This document shows positions 16,931-27,200 of a stretch of 64,000 nucleotides of DNA, one piece after another; positions within the stretch are counted from its first letter, which is position 1, and every line of letters begins with the position of its first letter. The stretch is from Symsagittifera roscoffensis. Lineage: Eukaryota > Xenacoelomorpha > Acoela > Convolutidae. The stretch lies in NCBI RefSeq assembly GCF_963678635.1, contig NC_087062.1, positions 24,076,177 through 24,140,176 on the forward strand, in the 5' to 3' direction. The position numbers and the translations under genes were made by a program. A model generated the notes under the pieces. The model was not told where the DNA came from. It did no database searches and worked only from the letters and a program-made list of their open reading frames with translations.

Positions 16931-19900
16931 AATCCGGAAGGGTCTGCTGATTTGCGCTCAATCCGGAGGGGTCTTGGGAGAAGACTGATCCGGCAAGCAG
17001 TACAAGGAGCAACAAGAAAGTGCTCAACGACAACAACAATCGACTGTTGGGTATCATTCACAAGTTTTGTATCCCTTTTGGTACAAAATATAAGATAGAA
17101 ATCTGTGGGGGGCTCGACAGTGCTGCACTGTAGTGACCCTTCACCGAACTGCGAATATCCGAGTTAAGCACCTTAATTCGGATATTAAACAAACCCGGAT
17201 GGGTATAGTATTACTAATATTATTACTTATATAGCCTATATTAATACTCCTATATCGTTTTTCAGTGAAAAACACAGAAAACAGACCGGTTTTTAGGGTC
17301 AAAATAGCGATATTTTGATCCCCCCACAAATCGCGATTTTTGAGATATCGATATTTTTTTGAAAAGAAAAAAAGCGCTAAATTAGTGTGTTACATCGCAA
17401 CTGCACTACTATAAAAGACAGAACCGGTTAAGTTTAGTTCGGAAGTGGTTGGAACTATTTTGGTACCAAAAACCAAATTTTCGTGATTTTTGAGAAAACG
17501 GAACACTATAAATTCAGAAAATTTTTTAAAATTTTTGAGTTAGGATAGTAAAAAAAGTTGTTCGGACAACGTCCACTAGAGAATCTACAGAATCTAGAAC
17601 CCGCATCCCGAAAGCCTTCCGGGTTGCTGAGAAATCGAACTTAACAATTTTGATTTGGTGGATTCATCAATCCGGAGGGGTCCAGGTAGCATAGTTTTTC
17701 GCGATTTTTTTCAACTAAAGCGTTTTAGATCGGGTCTTTTGCATTGAACTAGAAGAATATAGGCCTGTTGAGCTCGGATCAATAATTTTTAGGTCGAAAA
17801 GAACAGAATTGCGGAAAAAGTTAGGCGGAACCTATAAGAGAGAAATTTTTTGACTTTAGAAAAAAGACGTTTTGGTTAATAACTTTGGAACTACTAGACA
17901 TATCCAGTTGATCTTTATACCAATAGACCAGAAATTAGCTGAGCTAACTAATAGGGACAGTAAGTTTTCGAAAAAGTAAGCGTGAAAAATTTTTGAGATC
18001 GTTTTTAGCAAATTCACCAATTCGCGAGGGTAGACCTCTCACGTTTTATAAAAATTTTTTAGAAAGCCCTTACACCCCTACCAAAGGGCAGAAACGATTG
18101 AATAAGGCAATTTTAAGCTGTTCTAGAAGAATAGGGAAGGCTTAAGGCACCGGAAATCATTGTTAGAGCCGAAATTAGGCTAGCGATAAGACCCTTCACC
18201 GTTAGCGTGAATTGTCAAATAAGAGGCTTAACTTCAACCCGGAAGGGTCTAGGAAAGGATCAAATACCCTTCCTAGTTAATTCAAAAAGCATAATAGCGT
18301 TGGAGAACGTATCCGGAGGGGTATAGGTTGAAAATCAAGGAAATCTGCGAAAAGCTACTTTTACAAAACCAGAGGGCTCCCAATCCGGAGGGGTCCAAAT
18401 TTTTCCAAATTCGGATGGGTCCCAATCCGGAGGGGTCCAGGTACCATAGTTTTTCGCAAATTTTTTCAAGTAAAGCGTTTTAGATCGGGTCTTTTGCATT
18501 GAACTAGAAGAATATAGGCCTTCTGAGCTCGGATCAATAATTTTTAGGTCGAAAAGAACAGAATTGCGGAAAAAGTTAGGCGGAACCTATAAGAGAGAAA
18601 TTTCTTGACTTTAGAAAAAAGACGTTTTGGTTAATAACTTTGGAACTACTGGACAGATCCAGTTGATCTTGGTACCATTAGATCAGAAATTAGCCGAGCT
18701 AACTAATAGGGACAGTAAGTTTTCGAAAAAGTGAGCGTGAAAAATTTTTGAGATCGTTTTTAGCAAATTCACCAATTCGCGAGGGTAGACCCCTCACGTT
18801 TTATAAAATATTTTTTAGAAAGCCCTTACACCCCTACCAAAGGGCAGAAACGATTGAATAAGGCAATTTTAAGCTGTTCTAGAAGAATAGGGAAGGCTTA
18901 AGGCACCGGAAATCATTGATAGAGCCGAAATTAGGCTAGCGATAAGACCCTTCACCGTTAGCGTGAATTGTCAAATAAGAGGCTTAACTTCAACCCGGAA
19001 GGGTCTAGGAAAGGATCAAATACCCTTCCTAGTTAATTCAAAAAGCATAATAGCGTTGGAGAACGTATCCGGAGGGGTATAGGTTGAAAATCAAGGAAAT
19101 CTGCGAAAAGCTACTTTTACAAAACCAGAGGGCTCCCAATCCGGAGGGGTCCAATTTTTTTCCAAATTCGAAGGGGTCCCAATCCGGAGGGGTCCTGTTT
19201 TCACAAGACCGGAGGGGTCCCAATCCGGAGGGGTTTTATATTTGCTAACTCAGAGGGTCCCAATCCGGAGGGGTCTAAATTTTGCCAATCCGGAAGGGTC
19301 CTATTTTTGCCAATCCGGAGGGGTATTATTTTATTAAAAGACTTAGGTAAACAGAAGAAAAGACTACAGTGAGAGGTATTAGGTTATTAACAGACAGGCT
19401 AAAAATCAGTGACTGCACTGGTAACTTGCCTTTCAATAAAAAACCAGACCAAAACAAAACAGGTCCGAACTCGGAAATTCGCGACAATAAGTCTAACCTA
19501 AAAAGAGTGTAATTCATTGGTGTGGATTGAAACCCAATAAGTTTTTACGAAAAGTGACTGTTCTGAAGATTTTAGTAGGTCTAGCTCGGGCAGTCCGAAG
19601 GCAGATATATAACACAGTACTCGGTGGGTGCAATAGACGCCCACTTGAGAAAATTACTGCCTTCAAAGTTTTGTCTGTTTGGTGCAGCACCAAGCAGGGA
19701 AAGCTTTTTCTTTAAAAGACAATTTCGACTATTGTACTGCGACCGACTAAAAGTACAATACACATACGTTTTTCATAGAGGTACTCTTATTGTCATTTTT
19801 TTTTTATTTTAAACCAACATAATTTGTGCTTGATTGGGTAGTGAGTACACTATCTTTTAAATTGACTGATATCATCATATTGTGCTAGTTCTCAAATCTT

Positions 19901-20690
19901 ACGACCGATAATCGGTTAGTGTGAATAAATTATATACAAGCTGTACTCTGATAACATACAGGGATTCGTGGTCACTCTTAATAGAATCTTGTGAATTTAT
20001 TGTGTTGTGTTATTATTATCAATAGTTGATCTTGGTACCATTAGATCAGAAATTAGCCGAGCTAACTAATAGGGACAGTAAGTTTTCGAAAAAGTGAGCG
20101 TGAAAAATTTTTGAGATCGTTTTTAGCAAATTCACCAATTCGCGAGGGTAGACCCCTCACGTTTTATAAAATATTTTTTAGAAAGCCCTTACACCCCTAC
20201 CAAAGGGCAGAAACGATTGAATAAGGCAATTTTAAGCTGTTCTAGAAGAATAGGGAAGGCTTAAGGCACCGGAAATCATTGATAGAGCCGAAATTAGGCT
20301 AGCGATAAGACCCTTCACCGTTAGCGTGAATTGTCAAATAAGAGGCTTAACTTCAACCCGGAAGGGTCTAGGAAAGGATCAAATACCCTTCCTAGTTAAT
20401 TCAAAAAGCATAATAGCGTTGGAGAACGTATCCGGAGGGGTATAGGTTGAAAATCAAGGAAATCTGCGAAAAGCTACTTTTACAAAACCAGAGGGCTCCC
20501 AATCCGGAGGGGTCCAATTTTTTTCCAAATTCGAAGGGGTCCCAATCCGGAGGGGTCCTGTTTTCACAAGACCGGAGGGGTCCCAATCCGGAGGGGTTTT
20601 ATATTTGCTAACTCAGAGGGTCCCAATCCGGAGGGGTCTAAATTTTGCCAATCCGGAAGGGTCCTATTTTTGCCAATCCGGAGGGGTATT
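16931..20690 (+). repeat. Dispersed motif AATCCGGAGGGGTC, about 30 copies
   Basis: The 14 bp motif and close variants (CCGGAAGGGT, TCGGATGGGT, TCGAAGGGGT) recur singly or at about 20-40 bp spacing, densest at 19064-19323 and its duplicate 20427-20686. It is always in the same orientation. A further copy sits at 40222 in the 3' UTR of B, and an inverted one near 41185 in C. Confidence 0.75.
17671..19182 (+). repeat. Tandem duplication, 755 bp unit, in the leader of B
   Basis: 17671-18425 and 18426-19182 are near-identical head-to-tail copies, differing at scattered bases, each starting TCCGGAGGGGTCCAGGTA. The breakpoint lies in the CCGGAGGGGT motif, suggesting recombination between motif copies. 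Confidence 0.85.
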
Positions 20691-21386
20691 ATTTTATTAA
20701 AAGACTTAGGTAAACAGAAGAAAAGACTACAGTGAGAGGTATTAGGTTATTAACAGACAGGCTAAAAATCAGTGACTGCACTGGTAACTTGCCTTTCAAT
20801 AAAAAACCAGACCAAAACAAAACAGGTCCGAACTCGGAAATTCGCGACAATAAGTCTAACCTAAAAAGAGTGTAATTCATTGGTGTGGATTGAAACCCAA
20901 TAAGTTTTTACGAAAAGTGACTGTTCTGAAGATTTTAGTAGGTCTAGCTCGGGCAGTCCGAAGGCAGATATATAACACAGTACTCGGTGGGTGCAATAGA
21001 CGCCCACTTGAGAAAATTACTGCCTTCAAAGTTTTGTCTGTTTGGTGCAGCACCAAGCAGGGAAAGCTTTTTCTTTAAAAGACAATTTCGACTATTGTAC
21101 TGCGACCGACTAAAAGTACAATACACATACGTTTTTCATAGAGGTACTCTTATTGTCATTTTTTTTTTATTTTAAACCAACATAATTTGTGCTTGATTGG
21201 GTAGTGAGTACACTATCTTTTAAATTGACTGATATCATCATATTGTGCTAGTTCTCAAATCTTACGACCGATAATCGGTTAGTGTGAATAAATTATATAC
21301 AAGCTGTACTCTGATAACATACAGGGATTCGTGGTCACTCTTAATAGAATCTTGTGAATTTATTGTGTTGTGTTATTATTATCAAT
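18661..21386 (+). repeat. Tandem duplication, 1363 bp unit, apparently identical copies
   Basis: 18661-20023 and 20024-21386 appear identical over their length by eye, including all short frames. The junction shows a 3 bp AGT shared by both breakpoints. Identity this high, within an element whose LTRs differ by about 4 percent, points to a recent duplication or an assembly duplication. Confidence 0.9.
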
Positions 21387-21416
21387 AGTCAAACTAGAAG
21401 ATCACTAGAAATTGAA

Positions 21417-22115
21417 ATGAGTGTACATGTATTAAGAAGGGATAGATTGGAAATGACTCTAGACAAGTCAAGAATACCTAAACGAGGTAATAGCTCTAGG
21501 AAATTCATACCTAAAAAGCAAAGAAAAGCAATGACCGACCCTTTTGTGGATCGGATCACACGAGCCTGGACCGACAAAGGGGAGACGGTTTCAGGCAGAA
21601 TGGTTGAAACTAGGAGTCAGAAGTCGTCAGAAGAGCAAAAAGCTATGTTAGAAGTGGAGGTCCATACGGACCAGGCCATGAATGAGAACCAGGAAATACA
21701 TGGACCGGAGGGGAGAGACAGAAGGCTGGCGAGTGAATCCACTCCGGTAGAACAAGGCCATGATTTTGCCACTTGCATCGGGACATTGGACCGAGAGGAG
21801 ATGTCGGAACTGTCCGACATCTCTACTGAGATAGTGGCAACTAGAAGATCTCCAACAGACAACACCATGATGGCAGGCGGGAGTGAGAATCAAACAACGT
21901 CCTCATCGTTCTCAGAAAGAATGAAGAACACCTTCGGAAACATCTTTCCATTCACCATGGGAGTGGGCACAGGAAATGAAGGTGAATCCCAGGAGGAAGA
22001 AGAGGACGAAGACGAGCAAGTGGACTTTGGATCTCAAGTCAGCCTCAAAAATTCGACCCAGGAGAATGAGGCATACGTCGAAAGAGAGGAACCATGGACA
22101 AATTTGGTGTGGTGA
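21417..22115 (+). CDS. Gag N-terminus (element B)
   Basis: The ATG at 21417 is the first in this frame after the leader and gives 232 residues, basic at the start and very acidic at the end (run of Glu/Asp near residue 200). MVETRS pairs with MVNTRS in A. Ends at a TGA after a probable frameshift near 22110. The frame 22120-22318 continues degenerate. No fold recognised. Confidence 0.65.
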   Translation: MSVHVLRRDRLEMTLDKSRIPKRGNSSRKFIPKKQRKAMTDPFVDRITRAWTDKGETVSGRMVETRSQKSSEEQKAMLEVEVHTDQAMNENQEIHGPEGRDRRLASESTPVEQGHDFATCIGTLDREEMSELSDISTEIVATRRSPTDNTMMAGGSENQTTSSSFSERMKNTFGNIFPFTMGVGTGNEGESQEEEEDEDEQVDFGSQVSLKNSTQENEAYVEREEPWTNLVW

Positions 22116-22318
22116 GAACGATAAGCAAAGACGCAAACACACCAGGCCAGTCGAGAGGCTTTGCGACTATGACAAATTCAGAGACGCGAACTGGGGAGAG
22201 TAGAAACAAAGGGCTAGGCAACGCATTGGGGGATCCTGAAGTGGATAATGAAAAGACGTCGAGGTAGAGAATCAAAGCCCGAATCTCGACCAGCACGAAG
22301 CTACCTGGGACCGACAGG

Positions 22319-22666
22319 GTGACACCGCCACTAGTGACGCCACTCGTGGATAACGGGGCAGCATCAGAAGAAGCCTTGAACAACATAGTGGGCAGTATAG
22401 GAGAACAAAATGAACAGATGTCCATAAGAATGAGTGAACTAGAAAGAGCAGTTCACATTGAAAGAGAAAGTCTGCGGGAAGAAATAAACCGCAATAGACA
22501 AGAAGTTGGTAGGAGCGAAAAACGCTTGAAGGAAAGAACGGACAAGTACATAGCAAAGAACTTGTCGCGAATGACAAGAGAAGCGGAACAGATAGAGTTA
22601 CGCTTAAGAGACGACATGGAGAAGTTCAGAATTCAACAAGAGCAGTTTGAAAGCAATAGGCTTTAG
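22319..22666 (+). CDS. Gag coiled coil (element B)
   Basis: A highly charged helical segment of 115 residues (landmarks ASEEALNNIVGSIGEQNEQM, EEINRNRQEVGRSEKRLKER), equivalent by position to the Gag coiled coil of A at 11600-11950. It ends at 22660, where the DNA passes abruptly into the region before the zinc knuckle. The capsid domain that A has at this point is absent, so B carries a capsid deletion here. Confidence 0.6.
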   Translation: MTPPLVTPLVDNGAASEEALNNIVGSIGEQNEQMSIRMSELERAVHIERESLREEINRNRQEVGRSEKRLKERTDKYIAKNLSRMTREAEQIELRLRDDMEKFRIQQEQFESNRL

Positions 22667-23567
22667 CCTCGAGGACGAAGATGCGTCAGAAGCTGACCAT
22701 GAGGATTTCATGAGAAGAGTAATTGCGAAATTTGGCCCGAGGTGTTTCTTTTGCAACTTGGAAGGTCATTTTAAATCAGATTGTCCGCAATTCTGGGATG
22801 CAGTGGCAGACATCAAGCATCCAAGGCATGAGGAAGCTTTATCAGGAGTGAAAGCCAGCAAGGCTCGCCTGTTGAGTGAAGCGGAGGCGCGCAGAAAAGA
22901 CAAACCGCAGGAGCTGGCGACGAAGAAAATGCAAGCGGTAACTGAAGAGACATGTGAGCCGGAAACAGTGACTGCAGCCGATGACTTCAAGATTGATTAC
23001 AGGGCAGCCGCGAGGGATGCTCTAAATAGAGTGCAGCAGGAACTGGTGACAAAGGAGATCGAACAGAAAGTCAAAATTGAACTGGAAAATGAGAAACTAC
23101 AGGAGCAACTGAATACCTTTGAAGCAACGGAGGTCGAAGCGACTAAAGCACCAAGCAGTTTGAGCATGAAACTTAATGTGATCTCCGGTCAGAGGTTCGG
23201 CATGGTGCCACAAGGAAGCAAGATACAGCCGATAATCTCGGTGGCTGGACACCAGGTAATCAGAAATCTGAGTGAACCATCCGAGTTCACTTTGATCCAT
23301 TTGGACACATATGCAGATTATCTGAGACAAATGGAGCCACGTACTGAGTCGAGAGCTGTGCGAGCACTACTAACAACGGGTGGCCCTCGCATAAAGAAAC
23401 TTCATGGACGCTACGGGGAAGTCTATGGGCCGTATCAAGTGATGCTGAACGTGGATGGAATCAGTATCTACACTAGGACTTATGTGACAACAGACAGTGA
23501 CCAAATAGGGCAGATCTATTTGGGTGAGGAGGAACTCAAAGTCCACAGGATAGCCATGACGCCATGA
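22647..23567 (+). CDS. Nucleocapsid zinc knuckle and pre-protease region (element B)
   Basis: A perfect CX2CX4HX4C knuckle lies at 22743-22784 (CFFCNLEGHFKSDC), which would bind genomic RNA. It is followed by a charged helical stretch and then a globular region (LNVISGQRFGM, GHQVIRNLSEPS, ALLTTGGPR) of unknown fold before the protease. 306 residues, with no ATG at the start because the upstream side is the capsid-deletion junction. Ends in a TGA that overlaps the protease frame. Confidence 0.75.
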   Translation: MKAIGFSLEDEDASEADHEDFMRRVIAKFGPRCFFCNLEGHFKSDCPQFWDAVADIKHPRHEEALSGVKASKARLLSEAEARRKDKPQELATKKMQAVTEETCEPETVTAADDFKIDYRAAARDALNRVQQELVTKEIEQKVKIELENEKLQEQLNTFEATEVEATKAPSSLSMKLNVISGQRFGMVPQGSKIQPIISVAGHQVIRNLSEPSEFTLIHLDTYADYLRQMEPRTESRAVRALLTTGGPRIKKLHGRYGEVYGPYQVMLNVDGISIYTRTYVTTDSDQIGQIYLGEEELKVHRIAMTP

Positions 23568-24001
23568 TGGAACAAGATCCAGTATACATTGGGTACGAAG
23601 CAGATGTGACCGCACATCTGCTCGACACCAACGGAAAGAAAATCGGAGTCACAGGGCTTCTGGACACGGGAGCGGTAGTGAGTGTGATGCCGATAAAAAC
23701 TTGGGAATGAATGGGCTTCACGAGGGAAGATCTAATTCCAACGAATCTCCGACTGGCCGCCGCCAATCGAGGAGCAATTTACGTAGCCGGAAGGACGCCG
23801 ATAACAGTTCTCCACATGGGAGGACGGGATCTTTGGATGAGCTTCCTGGTGGTAGAAAATTTGGACGACGCCGTCCAATTCATCTTAGGCAGAGATTTTG
23901 TCAGGAATTTTGACATGATGATTGACTTAAACAACGGTCTAATTAGAAACCCGGACCGGAAGTATGTTATGAAACCAATTAAAAGGATAATGATAGACTA
24001 A
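23564..24001 (+). pseudogene. Aspartic protease, interrupted by TGA (element B)
   Basis: GLLDTGAVVSVMP (catalytic DTG at 23663-23671) and FILGRDFVRNF near the end are the two hallmarks of retroviral-type aspartic protease, which would cleave Gag-Pol. A TGA at 23708-23710 splits the domain 15 codons after DTG. It ends at TAA (23999-24001) that lies in frame with the RT segment downstream and looks like a nonsense mutation. Confidence 0.8.
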
Positions 24002-24799
24002 AACAAGGTACCAATTTTCTTAGACAGAAAAGTAAAACTACAGCCAGGGCAGGCTGTGGTAGCAATGTTTAGAATGAGAAATTTAAATTCGTTAAGTGAT
24101 AGTAAACAGGTTTGTTTGTTACCGAATCCAAATAGTCAAAGCTCAGTGATTTTAGGCCGGAGCCTCTCGGTAGCGCGAAACGGAATGTGTGTCAATTTGT
24201 TATTGAACACACTGGACACCACGGTTTCAATCCAGCGTGGAAGGAAGCTTGGTTATGCTTTGCCGATGAGGACCGACTATGAAGAGACACAAAACTTGAA
24301 GAAACATAGTGTGAAAGACTGTCCTGATCATGCCAATAAAGATAAAATTTTAAAGAGGATTAATGAAATAAAATCTATTCATAAATTGTTTTCAATGAAA
24401 TCCGAAACGGATGACGGCTTATCGAGCTGCTGGAATTTTCCGGAAGGCCCCTCGTCATATGAACTAGAGTCTGACAAACCGGTTTTGCCAGAGATAGAAC
24501 ATTTGAAAGGGAAAATAGGCGAGGGAGATTTCGAGTTACTAAGGGAGGTTTTAAATCAGAACGCGGATGTATTTTCAAGACATAAGGCGGATATCGGTTG
24601 CTGTAATTTCGTCGAACACGAAATCGAACTCGAGGAAGGCGCCGTTCCCCATAGGGAAGGCGCAAGACGAATGAAGCCACATAAACCGGAAGCGTGCCGA
24701 GCAGAAATAGAAATGTTGCTCGAATACGACATGATAGAACCCTCAAAATTGCCATGGGCTTGCGGGGTAGTAATGGCGAAAAAGAAAGGGGGCAGCTGA
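24002..24799 (+). CDS. Pol connection and N-terminal part of RT (element B)
   Basis: In frame with the protease across a TAA. From about 24560 the sequence is RT fingers (CCNFVEHEIELEEGAVPH, MLLEYDMIEPSKLPWA, VVMAKKKGG). The frame breaks at a run AAAAAGAAAGGGGG near 24785. The preceding 180 residues form a protease-RT connector with ILGRSLS and GRKLGYALP. Length and order are normal for Ty3/Gypsy. Confidence 0.75.
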   Translation, partial: NKVPIFLDRKVKLQPGQAVVAMFRMRNLNSLSDSKQVCLLPNPNSQSSVILGRSLSVARNGMCVNLLLNTLDTTVSIQRGRKLGYALPMRTDYEETQNLKKHSVKDCPDHANKDKILKRINEIKSIHKLFSMKSETDDGLSSCWNFPEGPSSYELESDKPVLPEIEHLKGKIGEGDFELLREVLNQNADVFSRHKADIGCCNFVEHEIELEEGAVPHREGARRMKPHKPEACRAEIEMLLEYDMIEPSKLPWACGVVMAKKKGGS

Positions 24800-26019
24800 G
24801 GTTTTGTTGCGACTTTCGTTACTTGAACGCGGTAACGATAAAAGATGCGTACCCGACATTGGACTTGGGTTCTGCCTTCTGGCAGGTCCCACTGCGGAAG
24901 AAGGATGGAGAGAAAACTGGATTCGCGTGCGAATTAGGGTTGTACCAGTGGAAAAAGATGCCCTTCGGCTTGTGCAATGCAACGGCCACTTTTCAAAGAC
25001 TGATGGCTCAGGCTTTGACCAGAGTGACCAAGAAGTACGGGAATCTTGTGATGTGTTACGTGGATGACGTAGTCATAGCAACACCGACCCTGGAAGACCA
25101 TATTGATTGGCTCGATGAGGTCTTTGGACGCATGAAGAGAGGCTTGAAGTGCAAACCATCCAAATGCGAAATCCTTAGGGATTCAATCAAGTACCTGGGA
25201 AGAATGGTGGACAGGCATGGTGTGAGGCCGGACCCAGAAGCAGTAGAAGCAGTGTTGACATGGAAGGCTCCCAGAACGGACACACAGCTCCTGAGCTTTC
25301 TAGGGTTTGCCAACTACTACCGTCAGTTCATAAAAGGATATGCGGACAAAGTGTATCCGATGCAGAAGCTGATGCGCAACAAAGGGAAAAAGTTCGAATG
25401 GAACGATGAAGCACAAGTTGCCTTCGAAAACATAAAGCGGGAACTGTGCGAAGCGCCAGTGCTGGGCATGCCTACAGAAAAGGGCATGTATGTTCTCGAC
25501 ACAGACGCATCGGTAGTAGCCATCTCAGGAATATTGCATCAGGAGCAAGAATGCAATGGAAGAACGGTTCTCCGTCCCATTGCATACGGCAGCAAGGTCT
25601 TGAGTGACACTGAGATGGAATATGATGCACCAAAAGCAGAAATGTTTGCAGTAGTCACATTTGTGGAAAAATACCGCGCATACTTGGGGAGCGCCCCCTT
25701 TAAGTTACGCGTAGACAACAGAGCGTTATCCTGGTTGAAGACCTACTCGATGGATCAGAGTTATATTGGTAGATGGATAGTAAGATTGGATGGCTACCAC
25801 ATGATAATCGAGCACAGGATGCGTGATAAACACCAGAATGCTGACAGCCTCCGCAAGAAAACTGAGTTCTATGAAAGATTGGAACAGAAGCAAGCCAATC
25901 AGGCAGAAATAAAGGAAGGATTTTCGTTTCTGGACAAAGAAACTTATGAAGCGCTCCCCTTACGAGATGGTTGGACAAGTCTGGACATCCAATTCCTGGA
26001 CACCCTGAGTTACCTGTAG
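24790..26019 (+). CDS. Reverse transcriptase and RNase H (element B)
   Basis: RT motifs: RFCCDFRYLN, TLDLGSAFWQVPL (first catalytic Asp), MPFGLCNA and YVDD at 25057-25068, then FLGFANYYR in the thumb. RNase H follows with VLDTDAS, KAEMFAV, LRVDNRALSWL and HQNADSL (the DEDD residues). Between KDAYP and TLDLG about 20 residues expected in the palm are missing (near 24857), so the enzyme would be inactive. A frameshift near 25965 leads into the linker frame. Confidence 0.88.
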   Translation, partial: GQLRFCCDFRYLNAVTIKDAYPTLDLGSAFWQVPLRKKDGEKTGFACELGLYQWKKMPFGLCNATATFQRLMAQALTRVTKKYGNLVMCYVDDVVIATPTLEDHIDWLDEVFGRMKRGLKCKPSKCEILRDSIKYLGRMVDRHGVRPDPEAVEAVLTWKAPRTDTQLLSFLGFANYYRQFIKGYADKVYPMQKLMRNKGKKFEWNDEAQVAFENIKRELCEAPVLGMPTEKGMYVLDTDASVVAISGILHQEQECNGRTVLRPIAYGSKVLSDTEMEYDAPKAEMFAVVTFVEKYRAYLGSAPFKLRVDNRALSWLKTYSMDQSYIGRWIVRLDGYHMIIEHRMRDKHQNADSLRKKTEFYERLEQKQANQAEIKEGFSFLDKETYEALPLRDGWTSLDIQFLDTLSYL

Positions 26020-27200
26020 AGAAGGCAGCCGAGATAAAGATCCTATCCAAGGAGGACCCGGTCCCCCTGGATCTGTTGCTACGCTCAAACCTGGTCCAGC
26101 ATGAACTCTCTCGCATGAACATAAACAGCCTATCATTATTGGATAAAACGGTGCAGGTCACACCGCAAGTGATGCGGATGCTGGGTGGATTGTTAGAAAG
26201 AGAAAAGACCAGAGATGACCCCGAGTGGACAGCAGCAGTGGCATCACTAACAGCCAGGGAGAAAGTGAAGATCATGCCGTCCAGACGACAACACGAAGAG
26301 AACGAGAGGGATTGTAGGACAATAGTTCAGCAACTAGTATCCTCAATACCACACGAGGTCTTAACCAGTACCTCTTACGGACGGAAAGAACAGGGGAGCA
26401 ATACGCGAAGGAAAACCGTTAACTTTGTGGACCAGGGTAAAGAAGGTGAAAAAATAGAACGAGACCTGGAGCAGGATTGTTTGTCCGGGGAGACGAACGA
26501 TGAGAAATGCCAGCGAGTACAAGGTCAACACCCGGGACAAGGAATTTTGTCCGGGGAGTCTGAGATAGATGAAAAAGTTCCTGATGGGAAACAGGACCTG
26601 GGGAACAAAGTTTTGTCCGGGGAGTTCAGATGGATGCGGAGAAGGCACAGACATGATCTGGAGGAGGGTGCAGACTCCATCAAAACCTCTTCTACAGATG
26701 ACAACTCCCGAAACTCAGGAATTGACACCTACTCAGACAGGAACTCGAGCTCAGGATCAGAACTGTCCGAACTAGCGATACACACACTACTAGTGGAAAC
26801 TCGTGCAAGGGATCTGGACAGAGAGGTATACCAGGATCCTGACAGTTATCGCTACCTCATACCAAGCGAAAGATTATTTGACAACGCAGCAGATGATTTG
26901 GAAACAATAGCAGTATCGAAACTTTCGATAAGTCTGTTGCCACAAAAGGAGGTAGTCAGGACTGATCTTCAGCCGTTCAAGCAAGAAACACAGCCGTTGG
27001 CGAAGATTTGGTGCGTTAAGATGGAGGAATACACACACCAGCCCAATGAGTTGAATGGTCAGATGAGGGTCATGAAGGCGAGATACAGACTCTCGGATCT
27101 TCTAGGGGCGCAGATAAATGACCGCATGACAAGCAACCTGAAAAGGTGGATCGAGAATGGTTCTCCGGAGACCTCGAGGAAGACAGTTACCGTATCCTGA
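25971..27200 (+). CDS. Pol linker with LSGE repeats (element B)
   Basis: A 409-residue charged linker between RNase H and integrase. The tetrapeptide LSGE occurs at 26481, 26547 and 26613, exactly 22 codons apart, marking a short internal tandem repeat. A has one LSGE at the matching place. The C-terminal part (KARYRLSDLLGAQ) matches A just ahead of integrase. Entered and left by frameshifts. No catalytic motif. Confidence 0.65.
   Translation: MDKSGHPIPGHPELPVEKAAEIKILSKEDPVPLDLLLRSNLVQHELSRMNINSLSLLDKTVQVTPQVMRMLGGLLEREKTRDDPEWTAAVASLTAREKVKIMPSRRQHEENERDCRTIVQQLVSSIPHEVLTSTSYGRKEQGSNTRRKTVNFVDQGKEGEKIERDLEQDCLSGETNDEKCQRVQGQHPGQGILSGESEIDEKVPDGKQDLGNKVLSGEFRWMRRRHRHDLEEGADSIKTSSTDDNSRNSGIDTYSDRNSSSGSELSELAIHTLLVETRARDLDREVYQDPDSYRYLIPSERLFDNAADDLETIAVSKLSISLLPQKEVVRTDLQPFKQETQPLAKIWCVKMEEYTHQPNELNGQMRVMKARYRLSDLLGAQINDRMTSNLKRWIENGSPETSRKTVTVS

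Larger units (their letters stand above)
16393..21416 (+). other. 5' leader of element B, noncoding and repeat-rich
   Basis: About 5 kb with no long reading frame. The short frames at 19038-19812 and 20401-21175 are repeated only because the DNA is duplicated. It holds a 755 bp tandem duplication, a 1363 bp tandem duplication and about 30 copies of a CCGGAGGGGT-type motif. In 16393-16930 and 17000-17670 nothing else is recognised. It could act as packaging and translation-control leader or be enlarged by decay. Confidence 0.6.

Noticed and set aside
19038-21175. Duplicated small frames of 60-63 residues suggesting a small gene family
   Set aside because: They are identical because the underlying 1363 bp is duplicated. 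They lie on both strands of a noncoding leader, with no domain or start context.
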